Source of the DNA: JAPUDQ01 sp964552765
GTDB taxonomy: Bacteria > Patescibacteriota > Saccharimonadia > Saccharimonadales > Saccharimonadaceae
NCBI GenBank assembly: GCA_964552765.1
Contig: CAZKIA010000026.1
Location: 1 to 9,048, forward strand
Length of the DNA: 9,048 bases
Direction of reading: 5' to 3'
In this document: piece by piece, positions 1-6,104 of the stretch
Layout of the letters: each line of letters begins with the position of its first letter
How positions within the stretch are numbered: the stretch's first letter is position 1
Position numbers and translations under genes: made by a program
Notes under the pieces: generated by a model
What the model was told of the DNA's origin: nothing
Database searches by the model: none
What the model saw: only the letters and a program-made list of their open reading frames with translations

Positions 1-2373
1 ATCTATACCTCCACTGACTCCGGCGCTACCTGGACGCAGCAAACGAGCGCCGGCTCACGCCATTGGAGTGAAATCGCTTCTAGTAGTAATGGCACCAAAC
101 TAGCGGCAGCGGCGAGTGGTGATCAAATCTACACCTTGTATTCAAGTACTCAGTTAAGTGTTACTGGCAACGGTGCCTACACGGGTAGCGTTCAGATCGG
201 TGATTCTCTCCAGGCGAGCTCTGTTATCACTGGTACATTATTTACGACTGGTACCACTGTCCTGGCTGGCCTCACTCAAGTTAACCTCAGTGCTGATACA
301 GGCACCACTATGATCTGTCAGAATAGTGCCAATCAACTCAGTCTTTGCGACAGCAGTATGACGGGTGGTAATGTCATCCAGAATCAAAACAGTATAGCTC
401 AGATAGGGAATATGTGGATAAACGGCACTACTCGAGCAGATATGAGTGTGATAACACCACTATTGCAGTCTGCAGCAGGAACGGCCTTGGCGGTGGACTC
501 CGGTACGACGGGTGCTCTCAATGTCGGCACGAGTGCCAATGCAAAGACGATTACGATTGGTAATACTACCGACACTACGAGTATCGTACTTAACTCTGGC
601 ACCGCTGGTAGCGTCACTATTAACCCAACAGCAAGTGGGAGTGGATCAGGTTTTTATGTCAATGTTTCTCAGTCTGGTAATACTGGCTTCCTGGGCGGTA
701 CAAACATGAAAGTAACACTTAATCCAGGCCCAACATCTAATGGTGCATACTTTGGCAACCAACAGTTGATTTATCTGGGTGGGAGTGGCACGGCATACAG
801 CGGCAATATGATGGCACAGCTTGGTCAAATTACCTGGTCTGGAGCATCCAATACTTCGTCAGGTCTGATTATGGGGTCATCTGGTAAGGTCATTTCCGAA
901 TCTGGTGCAGGCTTGATCCAAAGAGCTGCAGGACTATACGGTGCCGTTGGCGGGGGGGCTATGACAAATGGCTATGCCGTCTACGCCGATAGTGGCGGGA
1001 CAGGAATAGTCAATTCGTACGGCTTCTACTCGGCTGCTATCACAGGTGGCAGTGCTAGCAATTACCCGCTGTACTTAGATAGCGGCGGTACGTCAGGTCA
1101 GCTCCTATCTGTTGATAATACCGGTAAGGTCATAATGAGAAATAGCACAGATTCTACTACTGCACTGATGCTTCAAAACAATATGGGTGCGACCGTGTTG
1201 AATGTGGATACGACAAACAGCATCGTGAGTCTCACCAACCTCCAGGGTAGCATTATATCTCCGTTGACTATTTCTTCTTTTGGGACGTACGCACTCAACT
1301 TAGACTCCGGTACTACCGGCGCTATCAATATCGGTACAAATGCCAATGCAAAGACGATTACGATTGGTAACACCACTGGTGCGACGACCATTAACATCAA
1401 TGCCGGTACGGGTAATATTAACCTCAAGGGTGTTCTTGGGCTTGGTACGGCTGCTGCCGACCCAGCCTGTACATCTGGTAGTATCTATTACAACAGCACT
1501 AGTAACAAGTTTCGTGCCTGTGAAAATGGTACGTGGGTAAGTATGGTGACCGGCGTAACGGTAAACAACTACACCACCGTTGGTGCTAACACTTGGACAA
1601 AGCCCGCTGGTGCTTCTGCTGTGATGGTCATTGCGTGTGGTGGCGGTGGCGGTGGTGCCGGCGGGGGTATAAACATTGGTGGTGCTGGTGGCGGCGGCGG
1701 TGCTCATGTTGAACGATTCTTTCCGGCTAGCGCCCTCACCTCAACTGTTACCGCTACAGTAGGTATTGGTGGAACGGCTGGTGCAGCTTCTAGCGTGGGT
1801 GGCAATGGTAGCGCTTCTACTTTTGGTACATATGCTTCTGCTGGCGGTGGTGCAGGAGGCACACCCGTTGGCGGTGGCGGCGGTGGCGGTGGTTTAACGA
1901 ATGCGAGTGGTACCATTGGCGGTGAATATGCTGGCGGTGGTAGTCTTGATGCTATCGGGTGGCAAGGTGGCAATAGTGGACGCAATTCTCAATTTGGTGG
2001 TGCCGGCGGCGGTGTTTCAGCCAATAATACATCAGGTGCGACTGGTGGTAGCTCAATCTTGGGTGGAACAGGTGGCGGTGGTGGTTCTGGAGCTGCAGGC
2101 CTTTCTGGTGGCATAGCTGGCAAGGGGGGATCATATATAGCTGGCGGTGGCGCTAGCGGGGGTACTGGCAGTAATGGTACAGCAGGAACGGCAGGTACGG
2201 CTACAGCTTGTGGTACTGGCGGCGGCGGTGCCGGTTCTGGTGGTGCGACCGGCTTTACCGGTGGTGCGGGCGGTGCCGCTGGTGGCGGTGGCGGCGGTGG
2301 CGGCGCTGGTGGCACGACTGGCGGCGCTGGCGGCACTGGGGGTCGCGGTGAGATATGGGTTATCTCCTGGTAG
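1..2373 (+). CDS. Large secreted repeat/adhesin-like protein, 3' part (5' end outside window)
   Basis: The frame is open from base 1, in frame with the first Met codon at 136, so the gene enters from the left; 790 residues are visible. Residues 1-40 form an Asp-box repeat (STDSGATW at about 4-11) like the units at the right end of the window. Residues about 45-540 are rich in Gly, Ser, Thr and Asn with degenerate repeats (NAKTITIGN twice) and end in a short Cys-containing segment (YYNSTSNKFRACENGTW), the style of phage tail fibres and bacterial adhesins. From about residue 545 to 780 the chain is mostly Gly/Ala, closing with GRGEIWVISW, as in Gly-rich tail-fibre tips. I infer a secreted cell-surface protein that contacts a host or substrate; no enzyme motif is visible. 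The Asp-box part is probably a beta-propeller or sialidase-like repeat without proven enzymatic role. The true start and signal peptide are not in view. Confidence 0.85.
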   Translation: MYTSTDSGATWTQQTSAGSRHWSEIASSSNGTKLAAAASGDQIYTLYSSTQLSVTGNGAYTGSVQIGDSLQASSVITGTLFTTGTTVLAGLTQVNLSADTGTTMICQNSANQLSLCDSSMTGGNVIQNQNSIAQIGNMWINGTTRADMSVITPLLQSAAGTALAVDSGTTGALNVGTSANAKTITIGNTTDTTSIVLNSGTAGSVTINPTASGSGSGFYVNVSQSGNTGFLGGTNMKVTLNPGPTSNGAYFGNQQLIYLGGSGTAYSGNMMAQLGQITWSGASNTSSGLIMGSSGKVISESGAGLIQRAAGLYGAVGGGAMTNGYAVYADSGGTGIVNSYGFYSAAITGGSASNYPLYLDSGGTSGQLLSVDNTGKVIMRNSTDSTTALMLQNNMGATVLNVDTTNSIVSLTNLQGSIISPLTISSFGTYALNLDSGTTGAINIGTNANAKTITIGNTTGATTININAGTGNINLKGVLGLGTAAADPACTSGSIYYNSTSNKFRACENGTWVSMVTGVTVNNYTTVGANTWTKPAGASAVMVIACGGGGGGAGGGINIGGAGGGGGAHVERFFPASALTSTVTATVGIGGTAGAASSVGGNGSASTFGTYASAGGGAGGTPVGGGGGGGGLTNASGTIGGEYAGGGSLDAIGWQGGNSGRNSQFGGAGGGVSANNTSGATGGSSILGGTGGGGGSGAAGLSGGIAGKGGSYIAGGGASGGTGSNGTAGTAGTATACGTGGGGAGSGGATGFTGGAGGAAGGGGGGGGAGGTTGGAGGTGGRGEIWVISW
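534..563 (+). repeat. Internal 30-bp direct repeat, copy 1 (second copy 1341-1370)
   Basis: Thirty bases coding for the NAKTITIGN core are identical at 534-563 and 1341-1370. The repeat is embedded in a longer, less conserved duplication starting at 496 and 1303 (DSGTTGA, then NVGTSANAK or NIGTNANAK). It marks an internal duplication of about 35 codons in the surface protein. Confidence 0.85.
1341..1370 (+). repeat. Internal 30-bp direct repeat, copy 2
   Basis: Identical to 534-563 and in the same reading frame. The flanks diverge mainly at third codon positions, which suggests an old duplication kept by protein-level selection, with a possible recent homogenised core. Confidence 0.85.
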
Positions 2374-2391
2374 GCTCGTCTCACTACCAAA

Positions 2392-2400
2392 TGGTATGCT
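2392..2400 (+). promoter_or_regulatory. Candidate extended -10 promoter giving a leaderless mRNA
   Basis: TGG followed by TATGCT (2395-2400) fits an extended -10. Counting seven bases from the end of the hexamer puts +1 at 2407, exactly the A of the ATG of the next gene. No Shine-Dalgarno is present before that ATG and no convincing -35 is seen. The element overlaps the inverted repeat TACCA-AA-TGGTA (2385-2396). Inference only. Confidence 0.4.
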
Positions 2401-2406
2401 AGACAT

Positions 2407-2916
2407 ATGTCATCCACACGCAAAAAAAATCTCATAAGGGCTATCGGCGTAGGGTTGGTGTTGGCTGCCATCGGTGCAATAACGTGGTATGCGCTGCATC
2501 CTACACCTCGATCACCAGAAGATATCCGCCGGCAAGTGTCGTTTACGATCTTGGCGCCAGGCAACAAAGACATTGTATTATCCGACTGGCAGTATAACGT
2601 TGCAGAAAAAACACTGACCTATACTGCTACACTACAGAGCAAGAAAGTTATTATTACGCAGAGCACAGCACCACTTGCCTATAAAGATGACCGTGCGGCG
2701 TATGATCGTTTCATCGGCTCATTGAAGCCATTTGCCGTATTTATGTCACCGCTTGGTAATGTGTCTGTTATACATATGCTCAAAGAAGAGAACTACGCAC
2801 CAGGTGGTGATTCCGCCCTGTTGCTCGCAAAAGACACGCTACTCATCGCACATCCACCACAGGCAATTACTGAGGATGATTGGTTGACGCTGTTTAGTAC
2901 GATGCGTGCGGAGTAA
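2407..2916 (+). CDS. Membrane-anchored hypothetical protein
   Basis: 169 residues. The N-terminus is a short basic stretch (STRKKNLIR) followed by one hydrophobic segment at about 10-30 (IGVGLVLAAIGAITWYAL), so the protein is probably an N-in, C-out single-pass membrane protein or one with an uncleaved signal. The remaining 135 residues look like a small soluble alpha/beta domain outside the membrane (FTILAPGNKDIVLSDWQYN, then KTLTYTATLQ). The last third (GNVSVIHMLKEENY, then DTLLIAHPP, then EDDWLTLFSTM) distantly recalls the DUF4367-type pattern, but I do not claim membership. It lies 33 bp after the adhesin-like gene and is read the same way, and a terminator follows at 2949. The ATG at 2407 is chosen because it gives the intact charged N-region before the membrane segment; there is no ribosome binding site, so it may be leaderless or coupled to upstream translation. 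Function unknown. Confidence 0.75.
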   Translation: MSSTRKKNLIRAIGVGLVLAAIGAITWYALHPTPRSPEDIRRQVSFTILAPGNKDIVLSDWQYNVAEKTLTYTATLQSKKVIITQSTAPLAYKDDRAAYDRFIGSLKPFAVFMSPLGNVSVIHMLKEENYAPGGDSALLLAKDTLLIAHPPQAITEDDWLTLFSTMRAE

Positions 2917-2948
2917 GTACTCTGACTACGATACTATAGTGCTTAAAT

Positions 2949-2981
2949 AGTAAAATACCGACAGATTATCGGTATTTTACT
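2949..2981. terminator. Intrinsic terminator, probably bidirectional
   Basis: A perfect 13-bp inverted repeat (2949-2961 with 2969-2981; arms AGTAAAATACCGA and TCGGTATTTTACT) closes a 7-nt loop. It sits 2 nt beyond the encoded CCA of the minus-strand tRNA-Val and 32 nt beyond the stop of the plus-strand hypothetical. The T-rich part of each arm lies inside the stem rather than after it, so strength is uncertain on either strand, but position and perfection argue for a shared terminator between convergent units. Confidence 0.75.
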
Positions 2982-2982
2982 G

Positions 2983-3059
2983 TGGTGGGCGATGAGGGAG
3001 TTGAACCCCCGACCTCCTCAACGTCAATGAGGCGCTCTAGCCAGCTGAGCTAATCGCCC
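2983..3059 (-). tRNA. tRNA-Val(GAC), CCA encoded
   Basis: On the minus strand the sequence folds as a full cloverleaf. The 7-bp acceptor stem is GGGCGAT with ATCGCCC. The D arm is GCTC/GAGC. The anticodon stem is CCTCA/TGAGG around the loop TTGACGT, giving anticodon GAC, which reads GUC (Val). The T arm is GGGGG/CCCTC (one G-U) around TTCAACT. The discriminator is A and the CCA end is encoded at 2983-2985. A TATAAT box lies upstream (plus 3084-3089) and a strong hairpin downstream (2949-2981), so it is probably a single-gene transcription unit divergent from thrS. Confidence 0.95.
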
Positions 3060-3083
3060 TTCAAAATAGATTTTAGAAGGTAG

Positions 3084-3114
3084 ATTATAGATTCTAGAAA
3101 AAATACAATCTCAA
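3084..3114 (-). promoter_or_regulatory. Promoter for tRNA-Val
   Basis: On the minus strand a perfect TATAAT occupies plus 3084-3089, which predicts a start near 3077, about 18 nt before the mature tRNA 5' end. A TTGAGA at plus 3109-3114 is the best -35 but the spacer is 19 nt, so the -35 is doubtful. Location and the perfect -10 support the call. Confidence 0.55.
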
Positions 3115-3140
3115 AATATGATATCAAACAGAGGCGGGGA

Positions 3141-3168
3141 TTGCAATCTATCAGGGGTTTGCTACTAT
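3141..3168 (+). promoter_or_regulatory. Promoter of the thrS leader/operon
   Basis: TTGCAA (3141-3146), a 16-nt spacer and TACTAT (3163-3168), with TGC just before the -10 (3160-3162) forming an extended -10. The expected start is near 3175, giving an untranslated leader of about 175 nt. The same 11-base string TGCTACTATAG occurs again at 7029-7039 before another transcription unit. Confidence 0.65.
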
Positions 3169-3174
3169 AGAGTG

Positions 3175-3339
3175 GAGCGATGAGAGAGACTAACCACCTC
3201 TGGAGCACGTGGGAGCGGCCGCAGACACACGTAAAAAGCCTGCGACAACAGTAAAATGCTGAGGTGGAACCTCCGTCTTTCAGGCGGACCGAAGCACGCG
3301 AGATGAATGATCATCTGACAGCGTGTTTTTTAATTTTTT
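3175..3339 (+). promoter_or_regulatory. Compact T-box riboswitch leader for tRNA-Thr (thrS control)
   Basis: T-box leaders pair a specifier codon with a tRNA anticodon and the free tRNA 3' end with a bulge, so that uncharged tRNA stabilises an antiterminator. Here the antiterminator folds as follows: helix A1 is GCUGAGG (3258-3264) with CCGAAGC (3289-3295), including a tandem G-A/A-G; next comes a 7-nt bulge UGGAACC (3265-3271); then helix A2 is UCCGUC (3272-3277) with GGCGGA (3283-3288), closing a UUUCA loop. The UGGA bulge would pair with a 3' end UCCA, and ends in ACC as in the classic T-box sequence. The leader opens with GCGAUGAGAGAGACUA, like T-box Stem I 5' strands. ACC (3193-3195) followed by a purine is a possible Thr specifier, but Stem I is unusually short and this part is uncertain. 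A CGCAG/CUGCG stem (3220-3224 with 3240-3244) lies between. A terminator competes with A1, and thrS follows. Confidence 0.75.
3292..3339 (+). terminator. Intrinsic terminator (attenuator) of the thrS leader
   Basis: The lower stem GCACGC (3294-3299) pairs with GCGTGT (3321-3326), optionally extended by AA with TT. The upper stem AGATGA (3301-3306) pairs with TCATCT (3311-3316) over a 4-nt loop. A run TTTTTTAATTTTTT ends the element just before the thrS ribosome binding site. The 5' arm shares 3292-3295 with the 3' arm of the antiterminator, so the two structures exclude each other, as needed for transcription attenuation. Confidence 0.8.
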
Positions 3340-3350
3340 AAGAGGAGTAA

Positions 3351-5195
3351 ATGATGGATGACAAACAGCTCTATGCAATGCGGCACAGCCTCGCACATAT
3401 CATGGCGCAAGCCGTTCAGCACCTCTGGCCGCATGCCAAGTTCGGGGTCGGGCCGGTCGTAGAGAATGGGTTTTATTATGATATTGATCTCGGTGAGACA
3501 AAAATCTCCGAAGACGATTTTCCGAAGATTGAGGCCGAGATGCGTAAAATTGTCGAAGCAAATCATGCCTTTGAACGCTCTGACATGCCCGTAGATGAGG
3601 CAATAGCGTGGGCACGTGAAAAGGAGCAGCCATACAAAGAAGAGCTCTTAAATGACCTCAAACGAGCTGGTACGACTATCGCACGCGAGCTCGACAGTGC
3701 TGAACTGGGCTTGTCGGCTGAGGGCGACAGCAAAGTTGAGTCCGTCTCATTTTATACCGATGGCGACTTTACCGACCTATGCCGTGGGCCGCACTTGGCC
3801 ACGACGGGCAGCGTAGGGGCGTTTAAGCTCATGCGTATCGCTGGTGCCTACTGGCGTGGTAAGACCGACAACGCCCAAATGCAGCGCCTCTATGGAGTGG
3901 CTTTTCAAGATGACAAAGAGCTCAATCATTACCTAAAGCAGCTCGAAGAAGCCAAGGCGCGTGACCACCGCAGGCTCGGTCAGGAACTCGACCTGTTTAC
4001 CTTTTCGCCGCTAGTTGGAGGTGGGCTCCCGCTCTTCACGCCCCGCGGGACAATCCTGCGCGAGCAGCTGGCTCGTTTTTCAAATCAGCTGCGTCAGGCA
4101 TACGGCTTTTCACAGGTATGGACACCCCATATTACCAAGATTGATCTCTATAAGACATCGGGCCATTGGGATAAATTTGGGGATGAACTTTTCCTTGTCA
4201 AAAGCCAGGAAACAAGTGATGAATTCGCCCTCAAGCCAATGAACTGCCCGCATCATACACAGATATATGCCTCTCAGCCGCGAAGCTATCGCGACCTGCC
4301 AATCCGTTATCTCGAGACAACGACAGATTATCGCGATGAAAAAACAGGCGAACTTGGTGGCTTGAGTCGCGTACGTGCTCTCACGCAGGATGATAGCCAT
4401 GTTTTTTGCCGCCACGATCAGATAGAACAAGAGATTAATCAGCTTCTTAGCGCAGCCCGTGACCTCTATGGGGCGCTTGGTATGGGCCTTCGTGTACGGC
4501 TTAGTTATCGTGACGATAGTGATGGCTACCTTGGTGACGCCGAGCTTTGGGTTTCAGCTCAAGAGCAACTCAAGCAGGCAGTTGTGGCGAACGAGCTCGA
4601 TTACTTTGAAGCCGACGGAGAAGCGGCATTTTACGGGCCAAAGATTGACTTTATGGCGACAGATGCTATCGGTCGTGAGCACCAAGTGGCAACTGTTCAG
4701 CTTGACTTTGTACAGCCTGGGCGATTTGGCCTCGAGTACACCACCGATCAAGGTGAAAAGCATTCACCAGTCATGATTCACTGCGCACTTCTTGGCTCGA
4801 TCGAACGTTTCTTGAGTGTTTATATTGAGCATACGGCAGGTAAGTTCCCCCTATGGCTATCGCCCGAGCAGCTGAGGATTATTCAGGTAAAAGACGATGA
4901 GAGTGTGGTGCAATTTGTACAACATCTTCGGACAAAAGCCGAGGATGTGGGTCTGCGCGTCTCTATTGATGACAGCAACGAATCGGTTGGTAAAAAGATT
5001 CGTAGTGCTGAAGTCTGGCGCGTGCCGTATACGCTGGTGATTGGCGACAAAGAAGTCCAGAGTGGGCGCCTGGCTCCTCGCGTACGGGCTGACCTGGCGG
5101 TGCTTGGCGACGTGGAACGAGATTATGCGGTGGATCAGTTTATCACGAGTCTTGCAAATGAAGTGAAAGCTCGGGCAAGCAAGTCATCGCTATAA
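3351..5195 (+). CDS. thrS: Threonyl-tRNA synthetase (TGS-less)
   Basis: A cytoplasmic class II synthetase that charges tRNA-Thr with threonine using ATP. Of 614 residues, the first HxxxH editing motif (H12, H16) is almost at the N-terminus, so the usual TGS domain of about 60 residues is absent. The editing-site pair CRGPH gives C144 and H148. The catalytic core has zinc ligands C299 (MNCPHH), H350 (DDSHVF) and H477 (MIHCAL), motif 2 Arg at R328 (DYRDEKTGE) and motif 3 Arg at R486 (GSIERF). The C-terminal anticodon-binding domain runs from about 500 to 605. The residue after H477 is Cys where ThrRSs I know have Arg. The ribosome site AGGAG (3343-3347) is 3 nt from the ATG at 3351 and 6 nt from a second ATG at 3354; the latter is the better initiator and costs one Met. 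The gene is preceded by a T-box-like leader and is first in a tight operon. Confidence 0.97.
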   Translation: MMDDKQLYAMRHSLAHIMAQAVQHLWPHAKFGVGPVVENGFYYDIDLGETKISEDDFPKIEAEMRKIVEANHAFERSDMPVDEAIAWAREKEQPYKEELLNDLKRAGTTIARELDSAELGLSAEGDSKVESVSFYTDGDFTDLCRGPHLATTGSVGAFKLMRIAGAYWRGKTDNAQMQRLYGVAFQDDKELNHYLKQLEEAKARDHRRLGQELDLFTFSPLVGGGLPLFTPRGTILREQLARFSNQLRQAYGFSQVWTPHITKIDLYKTSGHWDKFGDELFLVKSQETSDEFALKPMNCPHHTQIYASQPRSYRDLPIRYLETTTDYRDEKTGELGGLSRVRALTQDDSHVFCRHDQIEQEINQLLSAARDLYGALGMGLRVRLSYRDDSDGYLGDAELWVSAQEQLKQAVVANELDYFEADGEAAFYGPKIDFMATDAIGREHQVATVQLDFVQPGRFGLEYTTDQGEKHSPVMIHCALLGSIERFLSVYIEHTAGKFPLWLSPEQLRIIQVKDDESVVQFVQHLRTKAEDVGLRVSIDDSNESVGKKIRSAEVWRVPYTLVIGDKEVQSGRLAPRVRADLAVLGDVERDYAVDQFITSLANEVKARASKSSL

Positions 5196-5209
5196 GGGAA
5201 TCATGGTAC

Positions 5210-5815
5210 ATGAAGCAAATCATAGCAATCGATATCGACGACACCTTAGCCGAAAGTACTGAAACACTGCGAAAACTTGTCAATCAACGGCTTGGGGTTG
5301 ATCTGACCTCTGAAGATTATGCGGTTGAAGGTGAGTACTGGGGGTATTACGAGCGCGTGTGGGCGATGCATGACCTTCAGGATGTAAGATACAAAGATAT
5401 GATCAGCGAGATGGCAGTTGATCAGTCGTATGTGCCGCTACTGCCGAGTGCGCAGTATGCGATCGATACGCTCTCTGATACGTATGATATTGTCCTGATT
5501 ACGTCGAGGGATGCGCAGTGGGAGTCGGCTACCAGGCGATGGCTCAAACAGCATTTTCCAGGAAAGGAAATTGATCTGTATTTTACGGATTCGCATCGAG
5601 ATGCAAGCAAGATGTCGAAAGGCCAGTTATGCCAACAGCTTGGAGCATACTTGTTGATCGACGATAATGTCGAGCACTGTGAAAGTGCGCTTGCGTGTGG
5701 CGTCGATGCGATACTGTTTGGTCACTACGGCTGGAACCGTGCTAATAGTGAGTTGCGTCGTTGTCAGGGGTGGCCAGATGTCTTGGAGTTTGTTGGTGAA
5801 CAGCCCAGACTTTAG
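5210..5815 (+). CDS. HAD-superfamily 5'-nucleotidase-like phosphatase
   Basis: 201 residues, a HAD phosphatase. Motif I is DIDDT with the nucleophile D8 and acid/base D10; motif II is ITSRD (T98/S99); motif III Lys is K134 or K137 (ASKMSKGQ); motif IV is LIDDN (D151, D152). The insert between motifs I and II carries aromatic residues (YWGYYERVWAMH), as in the C1-capped 5'(3')-deoxyribonucleotidase/NT5C group, so dephosphorylation of nucleoside monophosphates is the best guess. The substrate cannot be fixed from sequence. It starts 14 nt after the thrS stop, with AAGGGA 10 nt upstream of the ATG, and its end overlaps the next gene by 38 nt, so it is co-transcribed with thrS. In organisms with minimal nucleotide synthesis it may serve salvage or pool clean-up. 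All four motifs are intact. Confidence 0.82.
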   Translation: MKQIIAIDIDDTLAESTETLRKLVNQRLGVDLTSEDYAVEGEYWGYYERVWAMHDLQDVRYKDMISEMAVDQSYVPLLPSAQYAIDTLSDTYDIVLITSRDAQWESATRRWLKQHFPGKEIDLYFTDSHRDASKMSKGQLCQQLGAYLLIDDNVEHCESALACGVDAILFGHYGWNRANSELRRCQGWPDVLEFVGEQPRL

Positions 5816-6104
5816 GGAGAATGTCTACGAAATTGTCGCCTCAATACCACGCGGTCGCTTGATGACGTATGGAGATATTGCGGCATTAGCAGGGCATCCA
5901 TACGCTGCACGTCAGGTCGGTGGTCTGGCACATTTTGGGCCGATAGAGCTGCCATGGCACCGGGTGGTAAATCGATTGGGCGACTGTGCGAGCGGCTACT
6001 ACGGAGGTAAAGAAGGTCACAGACAAGCGCTTGAGGCTGAGGGTATTCGTGTCGTGGATTATCGAGTAATTGAGTTCGATTCACTTCGCTGGAGGCCTGA
6101 CTAA
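5778..6104 (+). CDS. Alkyltransferase-like protein (ATL), AGT/MGMT family with Trp for Cys
   Basis: 108 residues, equal to the C-terminal DNA-binding domain of O6-alkylguanine-DNA alkyltransferase. MTYGDIA (Y31) and ARQVGG (R45, the Arg finger) are conserved, but the active-site PCHRV is PWHRV (W60, H61). ATL proteins with this change bind O6-alkylguanine without removing the alkyl group and, in studied cases, flag the lesion for nucleotide excision repair. The reading frame is open upstream to 5667, but the family starts near the chosen ATG, which has AGGGG 7 nt before it. A GTG at 5796 is an alternative. The start lies inside the nucleotidase gene (38-nt overlap) and the stop shares a base with the miaA start, so translation is probably coupled. 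Assignment to ATL is firm; repair partners are inference, as no uvr genes are in the window. Confidence 0.88.
   Translation: MSWSLLVNSPDFRENVYEIVASIPRGRLMTYGDIAALAGHPYAARQVGGLAHFGPIELPWHRVVNRLGDCASGYYGGKEGHRQALEAEGIRVVDYRVIEFDSLRWRPD

Noticed and set aside
1704..2573. Long minus-strand proline-rich reading frames opposite the Gly-rich region
   Set aside because: They mirror GGN glycine codons as NCC proline codons. They have no start signals, no membrane or domain pattern, and one runs across the start of a real gene.
2932..2940. A third TACTATAGT promoter before the terminator
   Set aside because: There is no TGN, no -35, and only the terminator hairpin lies downstream on the plus strand; ACTATAGT is a palindrome that arises easily.
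5667..5777. Upstream extension of the ATL frame
   Set aside because: It lies in another frame of the nucleotidase gene, the extra 37 residues are not family-like, and a good ribosome site precedes the ATG at 5778.
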